Counted from the stretch's first letter, positions 42,375 through 51,450 are shown. The stretch is DNA of 64,000 nt from Luteimonas endophytica (GCF_029887875.1 NZ_JARXRM010000043.1:200181-264180); one strand, 5' to 3'. A program made the numbers and translations. Notes: generated by a model from the sequence alone, not told the origin.

Positions 42375-43729
42375 GCTGCGACCTTCAGGGCAGTGGAAGA
42401 GCCCGGGACAATGGGACTGGATTGAGGGAGCTCGCCGTAGACGGCCAGGACTTCCTTGGCGTGTTGGCGACACAAGTCGGCAATCCGGCCAATCTGAAGT
42501 TCGTCAATTCCAGAGAGTGCACAATGGTCCTTCAGGCGGCGAAGCGTTCTAGCATCGCCAGCCTGCCATGCTTTGGCGTTGTCTAGGTAAGAGCGCATGT
42601 AGTCGTCCTTCAAGGGATCTTGAGAGCGCCACAGCCGTTCATAGCTGTATCTGGTGAGATCATTTGCACCAGAAAAAGAGAAGGCTTGGTGTCGCTCAAG
42701 GCAAGCAGGGCACTTCCCACAATGGCTGACGCCGGCTTCACGCCAGGAGGTGTGAACGCAAGAGTGGGAGAGCTGGGCAATCGTTTCGAGAGCTGGGTCC
42801 CTCGCCAAGCGCGCCACCATCTCCGCTTTCGTGCGCCACAAGAACGGCAAGTTAAAGCGAATATCGGCCTCCAACGCGTCCGACACCAGGTGAGACATCT
42901 TCCGAAGAAATCCGGGATGAGCCCCTCGCGTGGAGAAACGCCCAGACAGTGCGCCAGAACTCAAGGGAAGATTGATCGCCCCCTGTCCGTTCTCATAGAT
43001 GTCGATTTCGTTGATATCGAAAGCTAAGCAGAAAACTGCAGCTGATGAGCAGAACAAGAAGCCACGGGCACGCTGCGATGACTCCTGTTTACGCATGCGA
43101 CCAGGGATCTGAAGATTGACCCTGAAGTAGGCGTGATACAGCGGACCGCTTCCCGGCAAAGCTCTCATAATTGACCGCACTTGTCGGTTGCAGCGTCTCC
43201 GGATGCTCGCTTGGTGGCCAACCGTAAGCAGCATTAGATCGCGCTGCCCGGCCAGAAGCTGATTGGCCAAGCCCGCGGCCGAGTCGAGGCCACCACTGTA
43301 TAGAGCTAGGCGCGAGGGCGTAGGAGCGTTCTGGAAAGCTATTCGCGACTGATGGGCTGAACGTCGCGGCCTTTGATGATGAGCGAACTCGATGATCCAG
43401 TTATCCCCGGTTAGCTCGTGCAATACATCCACGATCCGCTCGATGACTACCGGCTGGCGCCAATAGTCCCAGTCGGCCACGTGGAAGCAAATCGAGAAGG
43501 TTCTAATTCCAGCCTCGTTTGCCAGCGTTTCCTTGCGCTTAGAGATCCTGTCTAGCGTGTAGACCCCAGAGGCGATACAGAGCAGATCGACTGATCGGCT
43601 ACTCACATGGTCCATGAGTTCCAGCAACATCGCTTGGGCGGTGATCTGCAGACGTTGCGATACTGGGCCCGTCACGTCCAAGTAGCCGTCCGCATAGCGA
43701 ACATGGATGGTTTCAGAGCTAGCGTGCAT
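42371..43729 (-). CDS. QueC-like PP-loop enzyme (QatC/Cap9-type)
   Basis: A 452-residue protein. An N-terminal ~135-residue domain without known function precedes a PP-loop ATP-pyrophosphatase domain with YSGGLDS (residues 145-150) and a zinc site C324...C337-x2-C340-x2-C343. QueC makes 7-cyano-7-deazaguanine; shorter housekeeping QueC lacks this N-terminal domain. QueC-like enzymes with such extensions occur in defence loci (QatC; type IV CBASS, where a deazaguanine-protein conjugation has been reported, from memory). No other queuosine genes are nearby. It overlaps the upstream gene by 11 bp and the downstream one by 4 bp. Confidence 0.85.
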   Translation of the reverse strand: MHASSETIHVRYADGYLDVTGPVSQRLQITAQAMLLELMDHVSSRSVDLLCIASGVYTLDRISKRKETLANEAGIRTFSICFHVADWDYWRQPVVIERIVDVLHELTGDNWIIEFAHHQRPRRSAHQSRIAFQNAPTPSRLALYSGGLDSAAGLANQLLAGQRDLMLLTVGHQASIRRRCNRQVRSIMRALPGSGPLYHAYFRVNLQIPGRMRKQESSQRARGFLFCSSAAVFCLAFDINEIDIYENGQGAINLPLSSGALSGRFSTRGAHPGFLRKMSHLVSDALEADIRFNLPFLWRTKAEMVARLARDPALETIAQLSHSCVHTSWREAGVSHCGKCPACLERHQAFSFSGANDLTRYSYERLWRSQDPLKDDYMRSYLDNAKAWQAGDARTLRRLKDHCALSGIDELQIGRIADLCRQHAKEVLAVYGELPQSSPIVPGSSTALKVAA

Positions 43730-44318
43730 GAGTCGGATCTCGTTGCGGCGCTGCTACCGACAGGTTGGTAACCTGACGAGGCGTGAGCTTGGGCCGTAGG
43801 GGGATGCGGCGCTTGTAGGGCTGGATTGGCCCATCGCGCAGCGAAGCTTCAATGATGTTGCGCAAAGGCTCCCGATAGATCCTGAAAGCTTCGGCTGCCT
43901 CGTCTCGAAGCTGCTGCCGCATCTCGAAGGAACGGAAGCGATCATACTGGCCCGCACGAAGGTCGAGCTGGTCGATTAGACGATCGATAATTCGCGTGGC
44001 GGCCGCATCTGCGACCGCGGCCACTCCGCGCCCGCCGGCCAGCTTGCAAGCAGCCTCGACTACTTGAGCCAGCCCCTTCTCGGTGAACTGCGAAAGCACT
44101 ACCTGAGCCTTAGAGGGCGACTCGAGCACCGGCTTCAGTAGCAGAGCCAAGGACGGACCGCGACGAAGGACGCCAGGCAGCTTTTCACATACGCCTTCTA
44201 GGTCCTCGCACGCGACAGAGACGATGTCGCTGGAGGTGCACGCCGGATCGTCGAGCGCATCCCTGGTCTGCTGCCAGCGCCTGGGGTGCCCAAGATCTAG
44301 ATATTCGTTCTCAGCCAT
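43719..44318 (-). CDS. unknown protein, first gene of the QueC-like operon
   Basis: A 199-residue protein I do not recognise. It is mostly helical, with an Ala/Gly-rich centre (GGRGVAAVADAAATRIIDRLIDQLDLRAGQ) and a basic, Pro-rich tail (PYKRRIPLRPKLTPRQVTNL). There is no signal peptide, membrane segment or zinc motif. A GAGGAGGCG Shine-Dalgarno precedes the ATG. It lies under the palindromic operator region and heads the four-gene unit. It might be the substrate or adaptor of the QueC-like enzyme; this is speculation from position alone. Confidence 0.7.
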   Translation of the reverse strand: MAENEYLDLGHPRRWQQTRDALDDPACTSSDIVSVACEDLEGVCEKLPGVLRRGPSLALLLKPVLESPSKAQVVLSQFTEKGLAQVVEAACKLAGGRGVAAVADAAATRIIDRLIDQLDLRAGQYDRFRSFEMRQQLRDEAAEAFRIYREPLRNIIEASLRDGPIQPYKRRIPLRPKLTPRQVTNLSVAAPQRDPTHAR

Positions 44319-44366
44319 GTCGCCTCCTCTATGCCATCTAGGTTAGGGGCAGGGAGGCGGCAATGT

Positions 44367-44424
44367 CAAGTCATTGACTTGTTATTATGTAAAAATGTAA
44401 AACAACGAACACAAGTCATTGATT
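44367..44424. promoter_or_regulatory. operator candidate of the QueC-like operon
   Basis: The AT-rich 120-bp leader before the 199-residue gene contains a perfect palindrome CAAGTCA-T-TGACTTG at 44367-44381 and a partial copy CAAGTCATTGATT at 44412-44424, 45 bp apart. On the minus strand TTGACA within the first site could be a -35 hexamer, with TAACCT 18 bp further as a weak -10. A dimeric HTH protein such as the ImmA/IrrE gene product is the natural candidate ligand. Confidence 0.6.
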
Positions 44425-44440
44425 CATATAGAGCGATAGT

Positions 44441-45832
44441 CTACGGATACACCTTCGCCCCCGGAGTTAGCCGCGGGGCGAACTGCCCCCGCCGGTAGAC
44501 CGGCAGCTCGACTGCAGGCTTGTAGTGCGCGAGCGCTTTGGCCTGGCGCAGACGCACCGCGTTGGGCTTGTGGTGGTAGTAGGTGTCTTGCAGCACTGGG
44601 ACCCTCTTGCTCACAGAGTGCCCGGTGATCAATGCCACCTCTTCTGCAGGGACGCCCTGGTTGTCGAGATCGGTGGCCAACGTGTGCCGGAACGCATGGA
44701 ACGCCACGCCCTTAGGGAAACCAAGATCCTTCAAGTAGGCGCCGAACTGGTTGAGCAGTCCCTGGCTGTAGCGGGCATTCGACTCTCCAGTTGTGCGGTT
44801 CACGCCCGCAGACAGGTGTGGGAACAGGCGCGGATGGCCGAACTCCTGCATGTCGGCGAGGAAGTCCAGTAGGCCAGCGTCGAGCACCGGCTGCGGGATG
44901 GGGATCTTCCGGACCGCCGACTTGCCTTTCAGCCGCTGGCGACTCTTCTCGCCGTTACTTTGGGCTAGATCTTCGTCCACCGTCTTGCGGATAGCCAGGC
45001 ACCACACGCCACGCTCTTCCAGGATGTCTGCGACCTTCAGCTGTGCGATCTCATTGATGCGCGCACCCGTATACAGGCCCAGGATAGGAGCCCACCAGCG
45101 GTGCGGGAACTTGATGGCCCAAGGCACAAAGACTTCCGGGTTGAAGATGCGCTGTAGATCTTCATCGCTGAACAAGCGCTCGGGCTTGTTGGGGTCTTCG
45201 ACCAGATCACGCTTCATAGCGCCGAATGCATCCATGGGCGAAAAGCCGATGACTCGAAGCTTGACCAGCTTGTTGAAGAAGGTCGTCAGGAACCGATGGT
45301 GGAGCTCGAAGGTAGCGCGTGCCGGACAGGCAACACGAGCCCTCTTGCCGAGTGCAATGATCTGCTCTGCTGTCATGCCTTGGTAGGTAGCATCGGAGGT
45401 CAAATTGGGCGGTGCCCAGCGCAGGAGATCCCACAAAGTGGTGACGTGCTTGTGGTCGATCCTCGAAACGGGAATGTCGCCACAGGCCATCGTAAGGATC
45501 TGCAGGGTGCGTCCAGCCGCCTTGATGGTATGTGGCTGTAGCCTGCGACGCTGCATGTCGGCAAGGTAATCGGCGACCTCGACCGACAGCAGGCGCGCTG
45601 GAGACCCTATGGGCAGCGGGTGGGGATGGCGGGTGCCGTCTTTGCGATCTCGGCGGCGCTGCGCTCGATCGACCAGGACGTGGATTGTCTCTTGTAGGTT
45701 AATGGCCGCCTCTCGCCCCGTGACCTCGACGTCCTGGATCTCGATTGGTCCAATTCGCATTCGTCCAAGACGTAGGGCCCCGAAGGGCTGGTCAATATAG
45801 CGCTCTAAATCGGTGGTGGTCTTGCGGTTCAT
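44441..45832 (-). CDS. second tyrosine recombinase
   Basis: A 463-residue integrase unrelated in detail to the one at 21554. Catalytic residues: Arg in GLYTGARINEIAQL, His-x-x-Arg in FHAFRHTLATDLD, His in ITGHSVSKRV and Tyr in LQDTYYHHKP. The N-terminus contains a core-binding domain (SVEVADYLADMQRRRLQPHT). The start at 45832 has AGGAG 7 bases upstream. Its presence deep inside the island suggests a nested or fused second element; no second pair of att repeats could be identified by eye. The upstream DNA has inverted repeats that might be its site. Confidence 0.9.
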   Translation of the reverse strand: MNRKTTTDLERYIDQPFGALRLGRMRIGPIEIQDVEVTGREAAINLQETIHVLVDRAQRRRDRKDGTRHPHPLPIGSPARLLSVEVADYLADMQRRRLQPHTIKAAGRTLQILTMACGDIPVSRIDHKHVTTLWDLLRWAPPNLTSDATYQGMTAEQIIALGKRARVACPARATFELHHRFLTTFFNKLVKLRVIGFSPMDAFGAMKRDLVEDPNKPERLFSDEDLQRIFNPEVFVPWAIKFPHRWWAPILGLYTGARINEIAQLKVADILEERGVWCLAIRKTVDEDLAQSNGEKSRQRLKGKSAVRKIPIPQPVLDAGLLDFLADMQEFGHPRLFPHLSAGVNRTTGESNARYSQGLLNQFGAYLKDLGFPKGVAFHAFRHTLATDLDNQGVPAEEVALITGHSVSKRVPVLQDTYYHHKPNAVRLRQAKALAHYKPAVELPVYRRGQFAPRLTPGAKVYP

Positions 45833-46694
45833 CTGTTTTCTCCTGGCTGGCAACTACAACTTTGATAGGCCAGCTCGAGAAACCGTCAACCGCGAAAATG
45901 ACTGCCAAAGGCAGGTAAAGCGTTGCCTTAGGCGTTGGGTTTGGAGCGGTCAAAAGGAGGCGGTTTTGACCGACTAGTTATGCGCGAGACCCGCGGGCAA
46001 GTAACTGTCATACAAAGAAAATGTCATCCGCGGCGTCTGTATGTTCAAGTAATATCCTATAGTGTTTATTAGTCATTTTCTGGATGTCTAGGCATCGCAG
46101 AATATCGCGGAAAGTTTCTTTCTGATCTGGAATGCGCGTCACATTATAATGCGCGCATCTTCGGACCTCTTAGGCGTTGAAAGCGGGTCGACCCGATCTT
46201 GAATGTGCGATCGAAGGAAGCCCGATGAGCCCGGCAGTCGCCCGACGGCTGGCTCACGGGGTTTGACCGGGCACAAACGGCAGGGAGGTGTGAACCGCCA
46301 AACTTGGATGCTCCTCCTTGATTGCCCCGGAAATAGAGGGACTAAGGCGGAGCGAGGAACCCGTCGAGATCATGCTTGAAGAGATGGCCTGCTTCTTCAG
46401 CGCGGGCGACACCCGCAAGATCATCCGGTTCCTCGCCGCGGACCCTCAAGACCATGAGTTGCTCGGCCACTGGCGCTGCTTTCGTCGGCAGTCTGCGAAG
46501 TAGATCCCGGGTGTCGTTTTGGCCAATCACTCCCATCGCTCCAGGCGCTTTCTTGTGGGCCACTGTGGCGGGCCTAGCCCGGTTGCAAACCCGTTGGGTT
46601 CCTCCACGGTGTTTCGGCCTGCGGTGCATCCGTGCCCAGGCGGCCCGCCCATCTGCTCCCACAAGCGCCAAGTCGGCGCGACGGGAGAAGCAAG
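45833..46694. other. 862-bp spacer between integrase and radC
   Basis: Largely non-coding. It holds a CTGCC-AAA-GGCAG hairpin (45902-45914), an inverted repeat CGGTCAAAA/TTTTGACCG (45947-45972), an AT-rich segment from about 46000 to 46150 ending in a perfect TATAAT (46145-46150), and a structured GC-rich stretch around 46220-46262 (GAGCC...GTCGCCCGAC...GGCTC). The radC gene reads away from it. It may combine the integrase attachment or regulatory region with a long radC leader. Confidence 0.5.
46372..46503 (+). CDS. possible small protein in the radC leader
   Basis: A 43-residue frame from ATG 46372 (MLEEMACFFSAGDTRKIIRF...). The residue mix is protein-like, with an acidic start and basic end, but there is no clear Shine-Dalgarno and no family. 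It could be the remains of a larger gene; a TTG at 46318 extends it to 61 residues. Confidence 0.25.
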   Translation: MLEEMACFFSAGDTRKIIRFLAADPQDHELLGHWRCFRRQSAK

Positions 46695-47180
46695 ATGGCA
46701 AACGAGAAGACCACCCTGGCGCACTACAAGCTCAAGAGGACTTGCACCGAGGAAGACATCCTTCGAGTAGCCGAGGAAATCTTGGCCAAGCGCTTCGAAC
46801 GGGGAGATGCACTAACGGATCCGGCAGCAGCGGGCCGCATCATGAAGATGCGCCTGGCAGGCCAACAGCATGAGGTCTTCTCCGTCGCGTTCCTGGACAC
46901 GCGCCACCGCATCATTGCCATCGAGGACTTGTTCCGGGGCACGGTAGATGGGTGTGAGGTTCATCCGCGTGAGGTCGTCAAGGCAGCACTCCGCTACAAT
47001 TCCGCGGCTGTCATCCTGGCCCACAACCACCCTTCTGGCAGCACTGAACCGAGTCAGGCAGACCGTGCTGTGACAGCCCGCCTGAAGGCCAGCCTGGCGC
47101 TGGTAAACATCCGTCTCCTTGACCATTTCATCGTTGGCGACGGTGCCCCGCTCTCCATGGCTGCCAGGGGCTGGGTCTAA
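46695..47180 (+). CDS. radC: RadC-like JAB/MPN-domain protein
   Basis: A 161-residue RadC-family protein of the short, island-borne type. The JAMM metal site is intact (AHNHPSGSTEPSQAD), followed by RLKASLALVNIRLLDHFIVG and the end AARGWV. Such genes are frequent in integrative elements and have been linked to anti-restriction, but the cellular function is not settled. It starts at 46695; upstream in-frame codons are non-coding. A degraded relative lies at 56043-56184, showing that the cargo between them sits between two radC copies. Confidence 0.9.
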   Translation: MANEKTTLAHYKLKRTCTEEDILRVAEEILAKRFERGDALTDPAAAGRIMKMRLAGQQHEVFSVAFLDTRHRIIAIEDLFRGTVDGCEVHPREVVKAALRYNSAAVILAHNHPSGSTEPSQADRAVTARLKASLALVNIRLLDHFIVGDGAPLSMAARGWV

Positions 47181-47187
47181 CCCAGCC
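47169..47187 (+). terminator. terminator overlapping the radC stop
   Basis: GGCTGGGT-CTA-ACCCAGCC is a perfect 8-bp stem that includes the last codons and TAA of radC, followed by CTTTATTT. It separates radC from the type III restriction operon. Confidence 0.75.
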
Positions 47188-47260
47188 CTTTATTTCGGTT
47201 CCAGTCTCACCAAATGGGACCGTCTGCGGCATACTTGAGACTGATTGAAGGGGGTATGCG

Positions 47261-48802
47261 ATGCCGTGGTTGGAGTGGCTGGATCGCCAGCAAGATGTCC
47301 AGGAAACAAGTACTGTCCCGTATCGATTGCTGGAGCCGGTGGCGAAGCTAGGCTATGGGGATCCGGAGTCGGAAAATCTGCTGATAGAAGGCGACAGTCT
47401 GGCGGCGCTGAAGGCGCTGCTGCCCTATTACGGTGGGTCGGTCAAATGCATCTTCATTGACCCGCCATACAACACCAAAAGCGCGTTTGAGCACTATGAC
47501 GACAACTTGGAGCATGCCAAGTGGCTGTCGATGATGTATCCGCGCCTCATCTATCTTCGTGATCTGCTACGTCACGACGGATCGCTATGGGTAACGCTCG
47601 ATGATCGTGAGGCGCACTACTTCAAGGTAGTTGCAGATGAAGTTCTCGGTCGAAAGAACTTCGTCGCTAATGCCATTTGGGAGAAGTCCGACAGTCCCAA
47701 GATGGACTCTACCTTGTTCTCATCTCGCCATGATCATCTGTTCGTTTATGCACGCGATATTGATCGCCTGAAGCTTCATCGCGTTCAAGACCCCAATGCC
47801 CTGGCCCACTACAAGCAGGTGGACGACCAAGGGCGGCGCTACTACACCAAGCCACTGCGAGCGATGGGGAGTGGAGAAGACACTCGCGAGGCGCGTCCGA
47901 GCATGTTTTTCAAACTCACTGCTCCGGACGGAACGGAGGTGTGGCCCATGAAGCCAGACGGTAGTGAAGGCCGTTGGCGGTGGGGGCCCAAGAAGGTGGA
48001 GCAGGAGAAGGATCGCATTGATTGGGTCAAAGGAAGGAATGGCTGGACCGCCAACTACAGGATCTATGCCGATACCAGCCAAGGCCGCCCACCCGAAACG
48101 ATATTCCCGCACGGTTTGGTTGGATCCAATCGCACCGCCAAAGCGGAAGTAAAGGCGATCTTTGGTGAGGAGACGACCTTCACGACACCAAAGCCGGAGG
48201 GATTGATCAGGCACATTCTGGAATTGGCTACGGATCCCGGCGACTTGGTGTTGGATAGCTTTTTGGGTTCGGGCACGACTGCTGCCGTGGCTCACAAGAT
48301 GGGGCGCCGCTGGATCGGTATCGAACTTGGAGAACATGCGCAGACGCTCTGTTGTCCGAGATTGAAAGCCGTGGTCGATGGGGAGCAAGGAGGTATTTCC
48401 AAGTCCGTCAAGTGGACCGGAGGCGGTGGCTTCCACTTCTACCGCCTGGGCCCTACCGTGTTCGACGTGGACAACCAGATCCGCCAGGACATTCCTTATG
48501 CGCACCTGGCAGCCCACGTTTGGTTCATCGAGACAGGCGAGCCTCGGAGGTCACGGGAAAAGGATGAAACCCCATTGCTTGGCATCCATGAAGGCACTGC
48601 TTACTACCTGCTTTACAACGGGATCTTGGGCGACAAGCGCGTTGACGGCGGCAATGTGCTGACGCTCCGGTTGCTGTCCGAAATACCAGCCCATGAAGGA
48701 CCCAAGGTGGTCTACGGTGAGGCCACGCGCCTGTCCGAGGAACGTCTTGCTTCCCTCGGCGTGGTGTTCAAGCAGATCCCCTATGAACTGAAAGCGACCT
48801 GA
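47261..48802 (+). CDS. mod: type III restriction-modification DNA methyltransferase (Mod)
   Basis: Mod recognises the target and methylates adenine N6 (or cytosine N4). The 513-residue protein has catalytic DPPY at 67-70, then a target-recognition region, then the AdoMet motif LDSFLGSGTTAAVAHKMGRRWIGIEL (~336), the motif order of beta-class enzymes. A C-terminal segment continues with EKDETPLLGIHEGTAYYLLYNG. GAAGGGGG precedes the ATG. It is followed two bases later by res. Specificity cannot be read from sequence by eye. Confidence 0.93.
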   Translation: MPWLEWLDRQQDVQETSTVPYRLLEPVAKLGYGDPESENLLIEGDSLAALKALLPYYGGSVKCIFIDPPYNTKSAFEHYDDNLEHAKWLSMMYPRLIYLRDLLRHDGSLWVTLDDREAHYFKVVADEVLGRKNFVANAIWEKSDSPKMDSTLFSSRHDHLFVYARDIDRLKLHRVQDPNALAHYKQVDDQGRRYYTKPLRAMGSGEDTREARPSMFFKLTAPDGTEVWPMKPDGSEGRWRWGPKKVEQEKDRIDWVKGRNGWTANYRIYADTSQGRPPETIFPHGLVGSNRTAKAEVKAIFGEETTFTTPKPEGLIRHILELATDPGDLVLDSFLGSGTTAAVAHKMGRRWIGIELGEHAQTLCCPRLKAVVDGEQGGISKSVKWTGGGGFHFYRLGPTVFDVDNQIRQDIPYAHLAAHVWFIETGEPRRSREKDETPLLGIHEGTAYYLLYNGILGDKRVDGGNVLTLRLLSEIPAHEGPKVVYGEATRLSEERLASLGVVFKQIPYELKAT

Positions 48803-48804
48803 TC

Positions 48805-51450
48805 ATGAAACTCAAGGATTACCAGAAGGGAGCAATCAAGTCGCTGCGGACCTACCTGGAGCGCACCCAAGAAGAAGGCCCCTCGCTGGCCTTCAACCGT
48901 GTGGCGGATCATGCGGCCGACTACCGCCCCATTCTGGACGATCAGGAGCGGCCGGTGCCGTCACTGGAGTCGGTGCCCTATGTCTGCCTGCGCATCCCCA
49001 CTGGGGGAGGCAAGACAATCCTGGGCGCCCACATCATCAAGACGGTGGCCGAAGCATGGCTGGCTCGTGAGTATCCGCTGGTGCTTTGGCTGGTGCCCAC
49101 CAAGCAGATCAAGAACCAGACCCTGGAAGCATTTAGCAACCCGCGCCACCCCTACCGGCAGGAACTGGATGACAAATTCGGCGTGGGGAAGGTGCAGATC
49201 TTCGACATCGCCGACAACGGCATGATCCGGCCGCAGGATATCGCCGACAACCTGTGCCTGATCATTGGCACCATGGCATCGGCCAGGGTGGCTGATACCG
49301 AAATTCGGGACTTCTACGCTGACAAGGAGGACCTGGAGCCGCACTTTATAAAGCTGCCGACAATCGAGGGCCTGGAGCAGAAGGAGGGCAAGAACCGGGC
49401 CAAGTTCTCGTTTGCCAATCTGTTGCGCATTCACCGGCCGCTGGTCATCACTGACGAGGCGCACAACGCGAACACGGCGCTGTCCTACCAAGTTTACGAG
49501 CGACTGTCCCCCAGCGCCATTATCGAGCTGACGGCTACTCCAGAAATGGACAGCAGCAACGTCTTGGTCAGCGTGTCGGCCAGCGTCCTGAAAGCTGAGC
49601 AGATGATCAAGCTGCCCGTCGTGCTCAAGGAGCACATCGATGGCTGGGAAGAGTGCTTGCAAAGCTCCTTGCAGCGTCGGACCTACCTGGAAACGCTGGC
49701 GCCTGGAGAGGCGCCGGACTATCTGCGCCCGATCCTGCTGATCCAGGCCGAGAACAAGGACAAGATCGCGACGGTGGAAGTAGTTCACAAGCATCTGGTG
49801 GACAACGAGAAGGTCTCCGAAGACCAGATCGTGGTGGCCACCGGCGATCAGCGGGGCCTGGATGATGTGGACTTGTTCGATCCCGATTGCCCTGTGCGCA
49901 TCATCATCACTAAGGATGCGTTGAAGGAGGGCTGGGACTGTTCGTTTGCCTACGTGCTCTGCTCGCTGACACAGCAGCGGTCTGGCACCGCCATCATGCA
50001 GTTGCTGGGCCGGGTGCTGCGCATGCCCTATGCGCGCGAGCGTAATGATCCAGAGTTGAACCGGGCCTATGCTCATGTAGTCAGTCCTTCGTTCGGCGTG
50101 GCCGCTCAGGAACTGACCGACGACCTTGAGGCCATGGGCTTCAATCCGGTGGAGGCGGCCGGAGGCATCGTTCGCGAGTTGCCATTGAAGGGTGGCACCA
50201 CCGCGCTTGAGCCGCAGAAGTTGACCCTGGAGCTGCCCAAAGCGCCGAACCTGACCACGATCCCCGCGGGCGATCGGGGCAAGGTGGAAGTCCAGCCCAA
50301 AGCTGGCACTGACAAGTTCGTGATCACCATCGTCGGGCAGATCGACACGGCCACCCAAGACGCCATTGTCGAGACCTTACCAAAACGCCAGCAGCATGAG
50401 GCGAAGAAGCGGCTGGTCCATCACAATGTCCGCGCCAGTGCACTGCGCGAAACGCCTGCGCAACGGCAGGAGAAGTTCCGCGTCCCCCGCTTGATGTTCA
50501 AACAGGGAACGTTGGTGCTGGAAGCCAGTGCCGACATTCTGCTCGACCATAGTGGATGGTCGATTCTCAATCATCCCGCTGACCTGTCGTCGTTCCGCTA
50601 TGTCGACCAGTCGCGCACCTTCCTGGTTGACGTTGACGAGGAAGAGGTGAAGTGGGAGCGGGACCCCGACGCCCAGGAGCGTTTTGCCCTAGGCATGGCA
50701 GCAGAGTGGACCGATAAGGAGCTGGTGGCGTTCCTCGACCGCCGCGTGCGTCAGCCCGACATCCTTCAGCCCCAGTTGGTTGAATGGATCCGCAGGGCCG
50801 TCCAAGGTCTGTTTGATCGCGGCTTTGATCTGGCGCAACTGGTGCGCGCCAAGTTCGTGATCGCCAGGAAGCTCGCCGAGCAGATCAAGAAGGCGCGAAC
50901 GGCTGCAAGCGAAAAGAACTACCAGACCACGCTGTTTGCTACCGATGCACCAGTGCTGGCCGACTTCGACCACGCCTATACCTTCGATCCCAACGCTTAT
51001 CCCTCCAGCAAGCCTTGCGTTGCCAACTATAAGTGGAAGAAGCACTACTACGCAGTGCCTGGAGACCTCCCGCACAAACGTGCCAGTGGCCAATTGGCCG
51101 AAGAGTTTCTTTGTGCCCTAGCCTTGGACAACATTGAAGAGATCGATTTCTGGGTGCGCAACATCAAGCATCACTCGCAATTCCGCCTGCCCACCGCGAC
51201 CGGCTGGACCTATCCGGACTTCGTTGCCCGTCTCAAGGATGGACGACTGCTTGTCGTCGAATACAAGGGTGGGGACCGGGTCTCCAATGACGACAGCAAG
51301 TCCAAGGCCCAGATGGGGCATCTCTGGCAGGGCGCCTCCGATGGCCAGGGCATCTACTTGATGGCCGTGGCCCAGGATGAAGCGGGGCGCAGCGTGGAAG
51401 AGCAGATCAGGGATGCGATCGCTGGCAAGGTGGGTGGCAAGCCTGCTTGA
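48805..51450 (+). CDS. res: type III restriction enzyme (Res) helicase-nuclease
   Basis: Res translocates and cleaves in complex with Mod. The 881-residue SF2 protein has Walker A RIPTGGGKTILGAH (~60), DEAH-type ITDEAHNANTALS, helicase motifs through QQRSGTAIMQLLGRVLRMP, and a C-terminal nuclease (YPDFVARLKD then LLVVEYKGGD). It begins two bases after mod, so the pair is coupled, and it is followed by the OLD gene after 21 bp. Confidence 0.93.
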   Translation: MKLKDYQKGAIKSLRTYLERTQEEGPSLAFNRVADHAADYRPILDDQERPVPSLESVPYVCLRIPTGGGKTILGAHIIKTVAEAWLAREYPLVLWLVPTKQIKNQTLEAFSNPRHPYRQELDDKFGVGKVQIFDIADNGMIRPQDIADNLCLIIGTMASARVADTEIRDFYADKEDLEPHFIKLPTIEGLEQKEGKNRAKFSFANLLRIHRPLVITDEAHNANTALSYQVYERLSPSAIIELTATPEMDSSNVLVSVSASVLKAEQMIKLPVVLKEHIDGWEECLQSSLQRRTYLETLAPGEAPDYLRPILLIQAENKDKIATVEVVHKHLVDNEKVSEDQIVVATGDQRGLDDVDLFDPDCPVRIIITKDALKEGWDCSFAYVLCSLTQQRSGTAIMQLLGRVLRMPYARERNDPELNRAYAHVVSPSFGVAAQELTDDLEAMGFNPVEAAGGIVRELPLKGGTTALEPQKLTLELPKAPNLTTIPAGDRGKVEVQPKAGTDKFVITIVGQIDTATQDAIVETLPKRQQHEAKKRLVHHNVRASALRETPAQRQEKFRVPRLMFKQGTLVLEASADILLDHSGWSILNHPADLSSFRYVDQSRTFLVDVDEEEVKWERDPDAQERFALGMAAEWTDKELVAFLDRRVRQPDILQPQLVEWIRRAVQGLFDRGFDLAQLVRAKFVIARKLAEQIKKARTAASEKNYQTTLFATDAPVLADFDHAYTFDPNAYPSSKPCVANYKWKKHYYAVPGDLPHKRASGQLAEEFLCALALDNIEEIDFWVRNIKHHSQFRLPTATGWTYPDFVARLKDGRLLVVEYKGGDRVSNDDSKSKAQMGHLWQGASDGQGIYLMAVAQDEAGRSVEEQIRDAIAGKVGGKPA

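Noticed and set aside
42371-44318. QueC-like gene as part of a complete Qat system
   Set aside because: There is no KAP-type ATPase (QatA) or TatD-type nuclease (QatD) nearby, and the upstream 199-residue protein does not look like QatB as I remember it.
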